A stretch of 37,964 nt of DNA from Cyclobacteriaceae bacterium (lineage in GTDB: Bacteria > Bacteroidota > Bacteroidia > Cytophagales > Cyclobacteriaceae): the NCBI GenBank assembly GCA_958296015.1, contig CATQIH010000047.1, positions 1-37,964 on the forward strand, read 5' to 3'. Below are positions 26,341-34,928 of the stretch, one piece after another. The position numbers and the translations under genes were made by a program. Numbering within the stretch: position 1 is the stretch's first letter; each line of letters opens with the position of its first letter. The notes under the pieces are model-generated. The model ran no database searches. It was not told the DNA's origin and saw only the letters and a list, made by a program, of their open reading frames with translations.

Positions 26341-26823
26341 ATATCTGGCTGAATGATAGTAGGAGAGCATGGTGATCTTATACCCCTTATTATTACTTTT
26401 TTTATGAGTTAGATAATTTTCTCTGGAATTCAACAGGTATCAAAGACTGAGGGATGCTGTAACTGGCCAATGTATAGTAGCCTTTTGGTCGGTTTGTTTC
26501 TGTATTATTTATCGTAAAACAGACTGATAATTTCCTTTTGATATCTTAATTAGCTTGCTTATCTAAGTAATTATCAAGCATTTCTTCTCCGCAGAAAAAT
26601 TCTTTTTTTCTGTGACCCGAATGTAGATGTTCAGTCAGTTCGTTCATTTAGATAAATGTGCTTTATATTCGTTCGCAGCTTTCGTAAGATTTTTGTTCGT
26701 TTGCTTTTTCCTGTTTTGAATCTCTAGTTACCATCTTTTAGGTATTTATTTTTATTCAAATGTACGGTATAATACCATACTGTATAAGTCTTTGGATAGA
26801 TCATGTCTGTTTGCCTAATACGA
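26341..26823. other. Gene-free AT-rich interval
   Basis: 483 bases between the convergent PLD and PepSY genes. I see no ORF with coding character, no tRNA and no strong terminator. The only structure noted is a short palindrome GGTATAATACC at 26766-26776. Confidence 0.6.
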
Positions 26824-27357
26824 TTACACAAAAAGCAATACCAGCGTCAGCACCATGCCTGCGAGGGCAAAATAAAGCCCTTTTTTGAAAGCCGGGGTGG
26901 CTGGTCTGAACATCCAGAAGGCTGACACGACAAAAAACAGAAGCGATAACCCGAAGAAGATATTCAGCCAGAACAATGGATGTCCGGTATTGGCTTTGTG
27001 CAGTTTGGTCATGCTGTCCAGCACCAGGGGCAAATTTTTGGTGGTATACACCGCTTGGCCGGTTTCCTGGTTATAAGTTCCCTGCGCAAAATAAAACATG
27101 CTGCCCTCTTTTTTGGTGACTTTCAGTCCTTTGATGCCTAATGCTTTGCCCAGTTTGCCAGGGGTGATACCGGCATCAACGACTTTTTCTTCATGCTTTT
27201 CCTGCTTTAAAAAGTCTGTATCCCGAAAAATTAAGACGACTCCGCTCAGGGCATACACGGCCATGATACCGGCCAAAAAGAAACCCAGATAGCGGTGGAT
27301 GATTCGCATGTTGATGCCCGATGATTTTCTGTTATTCATGAAAGATAGATTGGTCAT
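26824..27357 (-). CDS. PepSY-associated TM domain protein
   Basis: 177 residues (an alternative start at residue 7, position 27339, is possible). The order is: a first membrane helix beginning in MRIIHRYLGFFLAGIMAVYA, a central PepSY-like extracytoplasmic part (PGKLGKALGIKGLKVTKKEG, TGQAVYTTKNLPLVLDSMTK), the histidine-bearing LHKANTGHPLFWLNIFFGLS, and two further helices to the C-terminus. Proteins of this type are often tied to iron or haem reduction or uptake in the inner membrane; no partner supporting that is nearby. It starts 8 bases after the stop of the MscS gene, so the two are co-transcribed. Confidence 0.85.
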   Translation of the reverse strand: MTNLSFMNNRKSSGINMRIIHRYLGFFLAGIMAVYALSGVVLIFRDTDFLKQEKHEEKVVDAGITPGKLGKALGIKGLKVTKKEGSMFYFAQGTYNQETGQAVYTTKNLPLVLDSMTKLHKANTGHPLFWLNIFFGLSLLFFVVSAFWMFRPATPAFKKGLYFALAGMVLTLVLLFV

Positions 27358-27365
27358 ATGATAAG

Positions 27366-29156
27366 TTAAGATGAATGTTGCTGACCCTTGCCCTGATACG
27401 CACTGCTACCTTTGGGCGGATAATCAATAGTGTCTTTGAGTTTGCTGATTTTCGCTGCATCAAAAGCTGGAATCTGCAGATCGCCCTGCTCTCGCCAGTG
27501 TTGTACTTGTTGTTCTGCCTGCTGCGTTTTCTCTCCGGCCACACCGGCATCCCGGGCCATATAAACAGTTTGTGAAGGAAAGGCAAAGTCTGTCCCGCTG
27601 GTGGCCACCACATCCATGATGCGCAGCAACAAGTCTTCCTGTACTTCCAAAAATTCGCTGATGTCGCGAGCGTGTACATAAGAGAATATTTCAATGTTCT
27701 TTGAGTCGGAACCAATACCGGTAAAGCGTACCCGTGCCGGATCGGGGTCTACCCGTGGATGCGCGTATAATATGGCACGCAGTTCTACCAGCAGGTAGCG
27801 CATCTGGTCAGGGGTGGTCTCGAAGCGCAGCGTCAATGTGGGATGAAACCAAAAGCGGTCGCGGTAGGCATAGTTTTCAATCTTGAGGGCTGCCAGTTGT
27901 CCGTTGGGAATAAACACCACAGTACGGTCCAGCGTACGAATACGGGTGGAACGCATACCAATCCGTTCTATGGTGCCCGACGTATCGTCTACCTTACAAA
28001 AGTCTCCAACCCGCAGCGGCTGGTCTGTGATCAGTGTAATACTCCCCACCAGGTTTTCTACCGTCTTTTGAGCACCCAGGGCCAAGGCAATACCACCAAT
28101 ACCCAGGGCTGCCAGTCCTGCCGTTACGTCCACGCCCACGCTACCAAGCACCATGATGGCCCCGAATACAACCATCAACACTTTGACAGCACGACCAAAA
28201 AAGAGTACCGCAGAGATGCCGCCCGGATTATTTTGTCTCACCAGCCATCTTTTGCCAAGTTCGGTAAACACCTCCACCAGTTGCCACACCAGCATCAGGA
28301 AGGCCACCAGTCCTATGACAAAAATGATTTCGCTGAAGCTTTGCCGTGCTACAATAGAAATACCTGTATGCTGACTTAGAAATACAAAGATTTGCACGGC
28401 CAGAAAAAGCCGAAGCGGAAGCACAAACGCCTGAAGAACGGCAGCAGCACCCTCATTACGCGCCCTGCTCCAAAACGTGCGAAGAGCACCCATGACCAAT
28501 GCCACCACGGCCAGGGCTACCAGGTAGGCAAGTGCTACAAACAGCAACATGGCCAGCCAATGCCCTATGGGAACGCCACTCCATTTATTATTTAGCAAAA
28601 AAGAGGGCAGCACCCGGTTGACAGATAGCCCGTCATCGGCAGCCGTCATGGTAGGCAACGTTTGCAGCGTTTCGGCAGAGATCAACCACAGCGGAGCTTT
28701 GGTGGCCTCCTGAGTTTGCTCTACATAAATATCAAAGGTCTCGTTGTCTGTGTCGATATCCCCCACTTTGTCCATATTGGGTGGCAGATCGTCGTTGCGG
28801 CGACCCTGATAGTCGTTGCTGATCAGGGAGCGGGAGACCAACTTACCGTGCAGGTCGACAAGGTTTTGTAAGGTGTGTGCCAGTTCGGGACCTTGCATGG
28901 AAGGGTCTTCCAGACCATGCAGATCCAGGTACTGTGCTGCCCGTTGGTAGTCTTCTTCTGCTACCGCATTGATAAAACCAACAACTGTCCCTCTGGGAGT
29001 ACGGCGTCCTAATGAATCTTTTGGCCATTCGGCATCAGCCTTTGCCTTGGTTGTATCTGTGAGAAAGGATTGGGCAAAGGCCGTTGAAAAAAACAAATCG
29101 TGTGTTGCAGACAGGCAAGCAATACAAAAAAATAGTATATAACATTTTTTCATCAT
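27366..29156 (-). CDS. MscS-family mechanosensitive channel with periplasmic N-terminal region
   Basis: 596 residues. A signal peptide (about 1-28, ending STAFAQ) is followed by an extracytoplasmic region of about 150 residues (VVGFINAVAEEDYQRAAQYL). Next are about five membrane helices from about residue 195 and the MscS core with the pore-lining helix (VDVTAGLAALGIGGIALALG, AQKTVENLVGSITLITDQPL), the beta domain (VGDFCKVDDTSGTIERIGMR, TVVFIPNGQL) and the C-terminal mixed domain. It opens under membrane tension to release solutes on osmotic downshock. The long C-terminal tail (QAEQQVQHWREQGDLQIPAF) is charged. The PepSY gene follows in the same transcript. Confidence 0.93.
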   Translation of the reverse strand: MMKKCYILFFCIACLSATHDLFFSTAFAQSFLTDTTKAKADAEWPKDSLGRRTPRGTVVGFINAVAEEDYQRAAQYLDLHGLEDPSMQGPELAHTLQNLVDLHGKLVSRSLISNDYQGRRNDDLPPNMDKVGDIDTDNETFDIYVEQTQEATKAPLWLISAETLQTLPTMTAADDGLSVNRVLPSFLLNNKWSGVPIGHWLAMLLFVALAYLVALAVVALVMGALRTFWSRARNEGAAAVLQAFVLPLRLFLAVQIFVFLSQHTGISIVARQSFSEIIFVIGLVAFLMLVWQLVEVFTELGKRWLVRQNNPGGISAVLFFGRAVKVLMVVFGAIMVLGSVGVDVTAGLAALGIGGIALALGAQKTVENLVGSITLITDQPLRVGDFCKVDDTSGTIERIGMRSTRIRTLDRTVVFIPNGQLAALKIENYAYRDRFWFHPTLTLRFETTPDQMRYLLVELRAILYAHPRVDPDPARVRFTGIGSDSKNIEIFSYVHARDISEFLEVQEDLLLRIMDVVATSGTDFAFPSQTVYMARDAGVAGEKTQQAEQQVQHWREQGDLQIPAFDAAKISKLKDTIDYPPKGSSAYQGKGQQHSS

Positions 29157-29534
29157 GCAATAGATGGTTTGGTATAAGATATGGCAGCTTACAATTGACA
29201 GGGCAAATAACTGATATAGTAGGACAAAACGGAAATATTTTGCACATTAGAAGCAGGATGTACTGAATTATTTACCTTGTAGGACACCTTACATGCACAC
29301 CCAACCACAGGGTTATGAATAAATTTCAATCAGGACTACGCAAATTTATAAGGGCTTTAAAAGAAAAGTGATGGACTGCCCGTGGTCTGTTGCTCTTCAC
29401 GCTGGGGTTGTCTTTTTATTGTGTGATGAGATACTTCACTCTGTGTATGGCCTTGCCAACTACAACTTCATTCATCCTGCTACCAGGAAATGAGTGTTTA
29501 CAAGCCTCGGGTATTTTATTTCTTCAATGCTCTC
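29157..29534. other. Gene-free interval upstream of the MscS gene
   Basis: About 380 bases holding the expected promoter region of the minus-strand MscS gene. I see no convincing ORF, RNA gene or strong hairpin here. Confidence 0.5.
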
Positions 29535-29796
29535 TTATAGATATACAAGCAATTCTTTTATTAACTTAAACACTTGTGTGGTAGGATTTTGCTGTGCGGG
29601 AGAATGGCTTTCATAATCTCTGGGATAGTTGTTCAGCCCACTGTATAACTCTTTGAATGTCTCCCTGCTGTTGTAGTGTAGTGAAAATATCTTCATCATT
29701 TTCAGGTATGGACGGCCCAGGTGATTGGAAAGTAACGATTGATACTGAATTCGGGAGATTGCAGTTTAGTAAAACTCGAAATATAACAGATACCAC
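29535..29796 (-). pseudogene. Frameshifted C-terminal gene remnant, unidentified
   Basis: A minus-strand frame with protein-like composition (SVSIVTFQSPGPSIPENDED, IFTTLQQQGDIQRVIQWAEQ, LSQR) meets a TGA at 29613-29611. Shifting frame by one base at that point continues with ESHSPAQQNPTTQVFKLIKE to a TAA at 29537-29535. The upstream end runs into the left end of an IS1 remnant. It is probably the tail of a gene cut by IS1 and later frameshifted. The QQGDIQRVIQWAEQLSQR helix resembles C-terminal helices of multidomain signalling proteins, but I cannot name it. Confidence 0.4.
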
Positions 29797-29808
29797 AGTT
29801 CAAAAATT

Positions 29809-30438
29809 GGTAGTGTAGTAAAGACGTTTTTTAATCAGACACTACGATATGAGAGAAAAAAGCTGTCCTTACTACTTGAGTACGAATGTAGTTAAAAAAG
29901 GCTTTAATAAAAGGCACACCAAACGCGGTTATGCTTATAAAAGTTGTTCAAAACGTTATGTAGAAGGCGAAAAAGATTATTTTATTGATCAACAAACAAA
30001 AGGTAGCACTAATGGATAGGCTACTACTTGAGCGTATTTCATTGCCTGGCATTTGTTGGGCTGTGAAAGTATTCTTACGTTGGCTGATGAGCCATATTAC
30101 TAAACTATACGATCAAGTAGCTGAAGACTTACATTTTGAAGTGATCATTAAAGCAAAACAAAAGCAGAAAAGTTGCTATATAGAGTTGATAAAGAGCGAC
30201 CGGCGTCCCGGCCAATCAGATGAAATTAAGACCGCCGATGCGGTAAAGCTTTGTAGGCGAGCGTAAAAACAAACGGTGGATATGGCTGGCGCAGTGTAGG
30301 GAAACCCGTCAAATTATCGCTTTTCATGTGGGAAGTAGAGGAAGGGAGTCAGCCAAAAAGTTATGGAACAAAATACCCAAAGTAATACAAAACGCTGGTT
30401 TGTTTTACACTGATCACTGGGATGCTTACCAGCAGATA
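29809..30438 (+). mobile_element. Degenerate IS1-family element (insA/insB remnants), 3'-truncated
   Basis: From an ATG at 29849 the InsA-like zinc-finger part is readable (SCPYYLSTNVVKKGFNKRHT, YKSCSKRY), but two of the zinc-binding cysteines look replaced by tyrosine and a stop follows at STNG. A second frame (29985-30266) carries VALMDRLLLERISLPGIC and ITKLYDQVAEDLHF. A third frame, from about 30251, carries the InsB core (FVGERKNKRWIWLAQCRETR, QIIAFHVGS, AKKLWNKIP, LFYTDHWDAYQQIP). At least two frameshifts and loss of the C-terminal end make it inactive. The likely left terminus is GGTAGTGTAGTAAAGA at 29809. It breaks off within about ten bases of the sulfatase stop at 30444. Confidence 0.85.
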
Positions 30439-30443
30439 CCGCG

Positions 30444-32528
30444 TCATTCCATACGAAATACTTCTGCCGGAATGGCTTGCCGGGTAATGCCAGGACCTTG
30501 CCATTCAAAGGTTAAGGACGGTTTTCCACTGTCTTCTTTCACTGCGTAACACAGCTGAAAAGGATGAAGTCCTTTCTCAAGTCTAATCATTGCCGTCTGC
30601 TCTTCGCCCTGGTAACCAAAATCAGCATCAATGACAGAAGCCTGATGGATACTCATATGCGCTTTCCCAGTTGTTTTCAAAAAGAAAGTATAGTTGCCAT
30701 CAGTCGGAATATTCAGATAACCTCCAAAGTACAGCCCTTGCCCCTTTTCGGCATTAACCTGTAGGTCCAGGTTTTTGGCTGTGCCGGTAGCTGACGGTTG
30801 CAGGGAAGATACCTGAGGCACCCAGGGAAAGCTACCTTCATAAGCTTTCCATGTAACGCCTTGCTCAGTACGTTTTGTCTTTATGGCAGGTACCAAAGCA
30901 TCATCGTAAGGCCGTGGTGCTGACGCATTGGGGCGACGCATCTGCAATACACTGTTTTTCATCCATTGCTGTAGCGTATCCATCCCCTGTTCGCCTACCA
31001 GATTGTGTGTTTCTTCAGGGTCTTCTACCACATCGTAAATCTCAAAATCATCGGCTGCTGACTGTACGTCGTACCGGATGCCTACCATCTCTCCCTGGCG
31101 GATCACCTGCATCTGGTTGCGTCTCCTGTTGCGATGCTGTGCCGCAAACTCTGGATAATCCGGCGTAGTATCTTCCTGGAAATATTCTACATACACTGCC
31201 CTGTCTGCTGGCTTGTCCTGCCCTGTGAGAGCAGGCAACAGGGAAATACCGTCCATGCGCACAGGTGCTGGCATACCGGCCGCCTCCAGAAAGGTAGGTG
31301 CCCAGTCGTAGAGCGCACCGGCACTGGTAATTTCCTGCGCTTTGGGCACATGGCCTGGCCATCGCACCAGTGTGGGCAAACGAATGCCTCCTTCCCAGCA
31401 GTCGCGCTTGATGCCATCAAAAGGCCCGAAGCTATTAAAGAAGTCTGGCATGTTGGGAAGGTAGTTTTCAGGCAGATAAGACTCTCTGCTAGGGCCATTA
31501 TCCGAGGTAAATACCACCAGCGTATTGTCATCTATATGCAGGTCTTTGAGAAGCTGCATAATGTCTCCCACAGCATCGTCTATACGTCGGGTAGCAGTAG
31601 CATATCGCTGATACACCTCCGGCCAGGCTACTTCAGGAGTTGCAGGGTCTTTGTCATGATCCCACCTGGCGGTGTCATACGCAGGATGTATCCAGGAGTC
31701 TGGCCTACCGGCGGCAGTGCTGATCATTTGTCCTTTTTTGTCATACCACTGCATACCACCACTTAGCCCCTCTCCTTTCGGATAAGGTTGCGTGGGTAAT
31801 TCCAATACGGCATGGGGCGTATCGTAGGCCAGGTACAAAAAGAAAGGTTTTTCAGCATCCTTGTCCTGCGTTTGAGCTACGATCCAACGTTTGGCGGCGG
31901 CAGTCCACAAATCAGCGGTATAGCATTTGTCCAGACCTGCGGCAATGTTGGTTTTGTTTTCCCACACCTGCTTTGCCCCTCTGTACAGCCCTTCTTTGGG
32001 GTAATGTTCATGTCCGTCTACATGCCGCATGTACCCCAGAAAATAGTCGAACCCACGGTTGAGCGGATGGGCTGGCCAGTCAGGTTCCTGATTGGCTTCC
32101 CCCTGTAATCCCCATTTGCCAATAGCTGCCGTGGTATAACCAATCTGCCGCAAGGTGGAGGCCATCGTGTGGTTGTCTTCCAGAGCTTTATCAAACTGAT
32201 TATCCCGCACATTGGCATGTCCCTGACTAACGCCTAGCAAAAGAGAAGCCCGCGAGGGAGCACATACCGGAGCCGGAGCGTAATGCTGTGACAAGACAGC
32301 TCCCTGAGCGGCAAATGCATCCAGGTGCGGGGTATAAGCCCAGGGTTCGCTGCGGTCGCCGACCTGCCTTCTTTGGCTTTGATAGAGCACACCCAGATCA
32401 CCCCAACCCATGTCATCTACCAGGATGAAGATAATGTTTGGCGAGTGGTTGCTTTTGTAGGGCGCACTTTCCAGAGAATCTTTACAAGTGCAGATCAGTA
32501 GTATTAAAATCAGGAAGTTATGCTTCAT
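30444..32528 (-). CDS. Secreted sulfatase with C-terminal PA14-like domain
   Basis: 694 residues from the methionine at 32528 (an ATG at 32543 adds five residues before the signal peptide KHNFLILILLICTC). Numbering here is from 32543. Landmarks: DD at 43-44 (NIIFILVDDMGWGDLGVL), formylglycine motif C94-A-P-S-R (APVCAPSRASLLLGVSQGHA), AAIGKWGLQG, AYDTPHAVLE and VVFTSDNGPSRESYLPENYL. After the catalytic part (to about 530) a linker leads to a PA14-like beta domain (GLYFGGYLNIPTDGNYTFFL, FEWQGPGITRQAIPAEVF), a carbohydrate-binding or adhesive module in other enzymes. The PA14 part ends normally, so the abutting IS1 remnant has not visibly shortened it. It is the longest of the four sulfatases here. 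Confidence 0.94.
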   Translation of the reverse strand: MKHNFLILILLICTCKDSLESAPYKSNHSPNIIFILVDDMGWGDLGVLYQSQRRQVGDRSEPWAYTPHLDAFAAQGAVLSQHYAPAPVCAPSRASLLLGVSQGHANVRDNQFDKALEDNHTMASTLRQIGYTTAAIGKWGLQGEANQEPDWPAHPLNRGFDYFLGYMRHVDGHEHYPKEGLYRGAKQVWENKTNIAAGLDKCYTADLWTAAAKRWIVAQTQDKDAEKPFFLYLAYDTPHAVLELPTQPYPKGEGLSGGMQWYDKKGQMISTAAGRPDSWIHPAYDTARWDHDKDPATPEVAWPEVYQRYATATRRIDDAVGDIMQLLKDLHIDDNTLVVFTSDNGPSRESYLPENYLPNMPDFFNSFGPFDGIKRDCWEGGIRLPTLVRWPGHVPKAQEITSAGALYDWAPTFLEAAGMPAPVRMDGISLLPALTGQDKPADRAVYVEYFQEDTTPDYPEFAAQHRNRRRNQMQVIRQGEMVGIRYDVQSAADDFEIYDVVEDPEETHNLVGEQGMDTLQQWMKNSVLQMRRPNASAPRPYDDALVPAIKTKRTEQGVTWKAYEGSFPWVPQVSSLQPSATGTAKNLDLQVNAEKGQGLYFGGYLNIPTDGNYTFFLKTTGKAHMSIHQASVIDADFGYQGEEQTAMIRLEKGLHPFQLCYAVKEDSGKPSLTFEWQGPGITRQAIPAEVFRME

Positions 32529-32722
32529 GGTGTCATTAAACATACGGAAATATCTGGTCTGTGCACGGAAATATCTAACATTCTCCTTAGAATAAAGTAT
32601 TTCTATAGAAGTACTGTCAAATTGATTGCAAATATTCAGGCAATGCTACTTCTTTTTATAAGAAGTTATTTTACCTTTAGGCGTTGAAAAATTCATTCCA
32701 AACGATTAAAGAACCAACAAGC

Positions 32723-33007
32723 ATGAACAAGTACAAAGAATTACAGCAGAAACTAGCCTCCGTAGAAGAGGATGCCAAGAAATTCTACGACAGTGGAAAC
32801 AAAGCAGCAGGTACCCGGCTGCGCAAAGCCATGATGGAACTCAAGAACATGGCACAAGACATCCGCACCGAGGTGTCTGAACTTAAAAGAAAGAAGCTTA
32901 ATGCTTCTTTTTCTTTTATAAAAAACTACCATGCAACGCTACTTTGTCACTCAGCTATTTTAATTCAAGTTGCAAATAGTACATCCTTTTATAAAAAACT
33001 AGCGTAA
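32723..33007 (+). CDS. Histone H1-like (Hc1-type) protein with abnormal C-terminal extension
   Basis: 94 residues from the ATG at 32723. The first 58 residues are a normal Bacteroidota Hc1-like protein: MNKYKELQQKLASVEEDAKK, FYDSGNKAAGTRLRKAMMEL, KNMAQDIRTEVSELKRKK. Such proteins are small, basic, helical and thought to bind DNA in the nucleoid. Relatives end at about this lysine-rich point. Here the frame continues through the gene's own terminator hairpin and adds about 36 residues with unrelated composition (SFSFIKNYHATLLCHSAILI), ending at 33007. A TAA one frame over lies exactly in the hairpin loop at 32899-32901, so a single-base change has probably removed the original stop. Confidence 0.8.
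   Translation: MNKYKELQQKLASVEEDAKKFYDSGNKAAGTRLRKAMMELKNMAQDIRTEVSELKRKKLNASFSFIKNYHATLLCHSAILIQVANSTSFYKKLA
32889..32917 (+). terminator. Terminator hairpin now inside the Hc1 reading frame
   Basis: AAGAAGC (32891-32897), loop TTAAT, GCTTCTT (32903-32909), then TTTCTTTT. It is a normal rho-independent terminator for the histone-like gene, yet the open frame passes through it. Confidence 0.8.
32913..33001. repeat. 16-bp exact direct repeat, 73 bp apart
   Basis: CTTTTATAAAAAACTA occurs at 32913-32928 and 32986-33001. The 57 bases between the copies are not repeated. The second copy runs into the long hairpin at 32998. The pattern would fit a small insertion or slippage event that lengthened this end of the gene. 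Confidence 0.7.
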
Positions 33008-33059
33008 GCGTCCCGCTTGTGCGTCCAAAATGAAAGCATAAGCGGACGATTGCGCTAGT
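32998..33059. repeat. Long imperfect hairpin (24 paired positions, 13-base loop)
   Basis: The arms begin ACTAGCG and end CGCTAGT. Pairing continues inward over TAAGCGTCC/GGACGATTG with one G-A mismatch and one wobble, then past a single bulged C over GCTTGTGC/GCATAAGC, to a loop GTCCAAAATGAAA. Directly followed by the 43-bp array. It resembles a MITE-like fold-back or a structured RNA. Confidence 0.75.
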
Positions 33060-33068
33060 ATAAGCTGT

Positions 33069-33283
33069 GGAAGCATGTCCAACACACACGTGTTGGGTAC
33101 ACTTCCATAGGGGAAACATGACCAACACGCGCGTATATGGTACATCACCACTGGTGAAACATGACCAACACGTGTGTGTTGGGTACCTTCCAACTGTGGA
33201 AGCACGGCTTACATGCACGTGTTAAGTACATTTCTACAGGGGAAATACGTCCAACGCACGTGTGTTGAGCATCCAATCAGCTG
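33069..33283. repeat. 43-bp tandem array of alternating palindromes, five units
   Basis: Units start at 33069, 33112, 33155, 33198 and 33241, exactly 43 bp each, beginning GGAAGCATG, GGAAACATG, TGAAACATG, GGAAGCACG and GGAAATACG. Inside each unit is a palindrome, CCAACAC/GTGTTGG in units 1 and 3. In unit 5 it is an 8-pair version, in unit 4 the outer arms have changed to CTTA/TAAG, and in unit 2 it is weaker. At each unit junction is a second palindrome: TTCC/GGAA, TCACC/GGTGA, CTTCCA/TGGAAG (33187-33202) and TTTC/GAAA. Because 43 is not a multiple of three and stops occur, the array is noncoding. Confidence 0.85.
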
Positions 33284-33449
33284 CCCATCCACGCTAAAAC
33301 GGTGTGTTTGAGAGGCTGGTTATCGTGAAGAAACGACAATCTTGTAGGGGTTCTGCAAAAATCAGTAGCGAATCGTGTTGAAAGTTAGTAGATTATAGGT
33401 ATTTTGAAGGCCAGACACAACTTTCAATACCTACATCATCATCATATTA

Positions 33450-34820
33450 ATGCACTATTTCAACATCAACCGCCGCAATTTCCTCAAAGGTACTACGGCA
33501 TCGCTGGCACTTTCTACATTCGGCTTCCAGGGTATCGACCTGATGAACCCTACCAAAACCATGCGTGTGGGCCTGATTGGCACTGGGTGGTACGGCAAAA
33601 GTGACTTGTTTCGCCTCATTCAGGTGGCTCCTGTAGAGGTGGTGGCACTTTGCGATGTAGACAAGCACCAGCTGGCAGAAGCAGCTTCACTGGTAAGCCA
33701 GCGACAAAAATCTAAAAAGAAGCCGCGCCTCTACCACGATTACCAAAAAATGCTTGCCGATACCGAAATGGATATCGTACTGATCGGCACACCCGACCAT
33801 TGGCACGCCCTGCAGATGATAGATGCTGTAAAAGCAGGTGCCCACGTATATGTGCAAAAGCCCATCAGTGTGGATGTGATGGAAGGAGAAGCGATGATAG
33901 CGGCCGCCCGCAAATACAACCGCGTGGTGCAGGTAGGTACGCAGCGCAAAAGCACACCACACCTGATTGATGCCAAAAAAAATATTGTGGATGCAGGGCT
34001 GCTTGGCAAAGTGTCGCACGTAGAGATGTGCTGCTACTACCATATGCGGGCCAACGGCAACCCGCCCGTAGAACCTGTGCCTGATTTTCTGGATTATGAC
34101 AGGTGGACAGGCCCTGCACCGTTGCGACCTTATGACGGATTGCCTCACACTCGCTGGTGGCGTACTTTTATGGCTTACAGCAACGGTATTATGGGAGATA
34201 TGGGTGTGCACATGCTGGACACCGTACGGTGGATACTGGACCTGGGATGGCCCAAACGTGTCAGTTCCACAGGGGGTATTTATGTACAAAAAGACGGCAA
34301 ATCCACTATTTCCGACACCCAGTCTGCCATCTTTGAGTATGATGAACTGAACTGTGTATGGCAGCACCGCTCATGGGGCACCCCAGCCAACCCGGACTAT
34401 CCCTGGTCGTTTACGCTGTATGGCGAAAAAGGCACTTTGTGGGGTAGTGTGATGGCCTATGACTTTATTCCGATGGATGAAGATCAGCAAAAGATACATA
34501 AAGATGTGGTATATGAGAAAGAGAAGTACCCGGAAGACCTCACCGAAGATCGTATAGAACTACATGCCGCTCCTGCTACCCGGCTGCATATGCTCGACTT
34601 TCTGAAAGCCATCGACGACAACAGCAAACCCATCGCCGATATTGAAGAAGGACACATCTCTACGGCCAGTTGTATCATAGCCAACTTATCTATGAAACTG
34701 GGGCGACCTCTGGCCTATGATCCGCAAAAGCGGCAAATCGTTGGTGACCCTGAGGCCAATGCCCTGCTTGAGCGATCTTATCGCCAGCCCTGGGAGCACC
34801 CTGATCCTTCCCGCGTCTGA
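33450..34820 (+). CDS. Gfo/Idh/MocA family oxidoreductase, Tat-exported
   Basis: 456 residues. The N-terminus INRRNFLKGTTASLALSTFG is a twin-arginine signal. The Rossmann fold has VGLIGTGWYGKSDL (GxGxxG), IVLIGTPDHWHALQMIDAVK and VQKP in place of the usual EKP, keeping the lysine. The C-terminal domain includes FLDYDRWTGPAPLRPY, the RWWRTFMAYSNGIMGDMGVH segment with a likely substrate-site histidine, and a tail ending QPWEHPDPSRV. It should act in the periplasm with NAD(P). It precedes, by 108 nt, a GntP-type permease with frameshifts and then a GH78-like enzyme, so it probably handles a product of that enzyme. Confidence 0.92.
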   Translation: MHYFNINRRNFLKGTTASLALSTFGFQGIDLMNPTKTMRVGLIGTGWYGKSDLFRLIQVAPVEVVALCDVDKHQLAEAASLVSQRQKSKKKPRLYHDYQKMLADTEMDIVLIGTPDHWHALQMIDAVKAGAHVYVQKPISVDVMEGEAMIAAARKYNRVVQVGTQRKSTPHLIDAKKNIVDAGLLGKVSHVEMCCYYHMRANGNPPVEPVPDFLDYDRWTGPAPLRPYDGLPHTRWWRTFMAYSNGIMGDMGVHMLDTVRWILDLGWPKRVSSTGGIYVQKDGKSTISDTQSAIFEYDELNCVWQHRSWGTPANPDYPWSFTLYGEKGTLWGSVMAYDFIPMDEDQQKIHKDVVYEKEKYPEDLTEDRIELHAAPATRLHMLDFLKAIDDNSKPIADIEEGHISTASCIIANLSMKLGRPLAYDPQKRQIVGDPEANALLERSYRQPWEHPDPSRV

Positions 34821-34928
34821 GGCAACCGGGAAACCCTTCCATCATCTTACAGCAACATGCGAAAAGATCCCGGAGGGTTGTCAGAAGCAGTACACAGTAA
34901 CTAACCATACATCAACCAACACCAAGCC

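Noticed and set aside
29373-29567. Hydrophobic open frame upstream of the MscS gene on the plus strand
   Set aside because: There is no start codon near its beginning and no family resemblance; it is probably chance in AT-rich DNA.
30444-30520. IS1 truncation of the sulfatase C-terminus
   Set aside because: The PA14-like domain ends with a normal GPGITRQAIPAEVF-type tail, so the protein does not appear shortened.
32955-33218. Minus-strand ORF across the hairpin and repeat array
   Set aside because: Its apparent amino-acid repeats come from the tandem DNA repeats; it has no start context or homologous look and changes reading phase with the 43-bp period.
33069-33283. 43-bp array as a CRISPR
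   Set aside because: There is no alternation of identical repeats and unique spacers: the whole 43 bp recurs in diverged form, the units are contiguous, and no cas genes are nearby.
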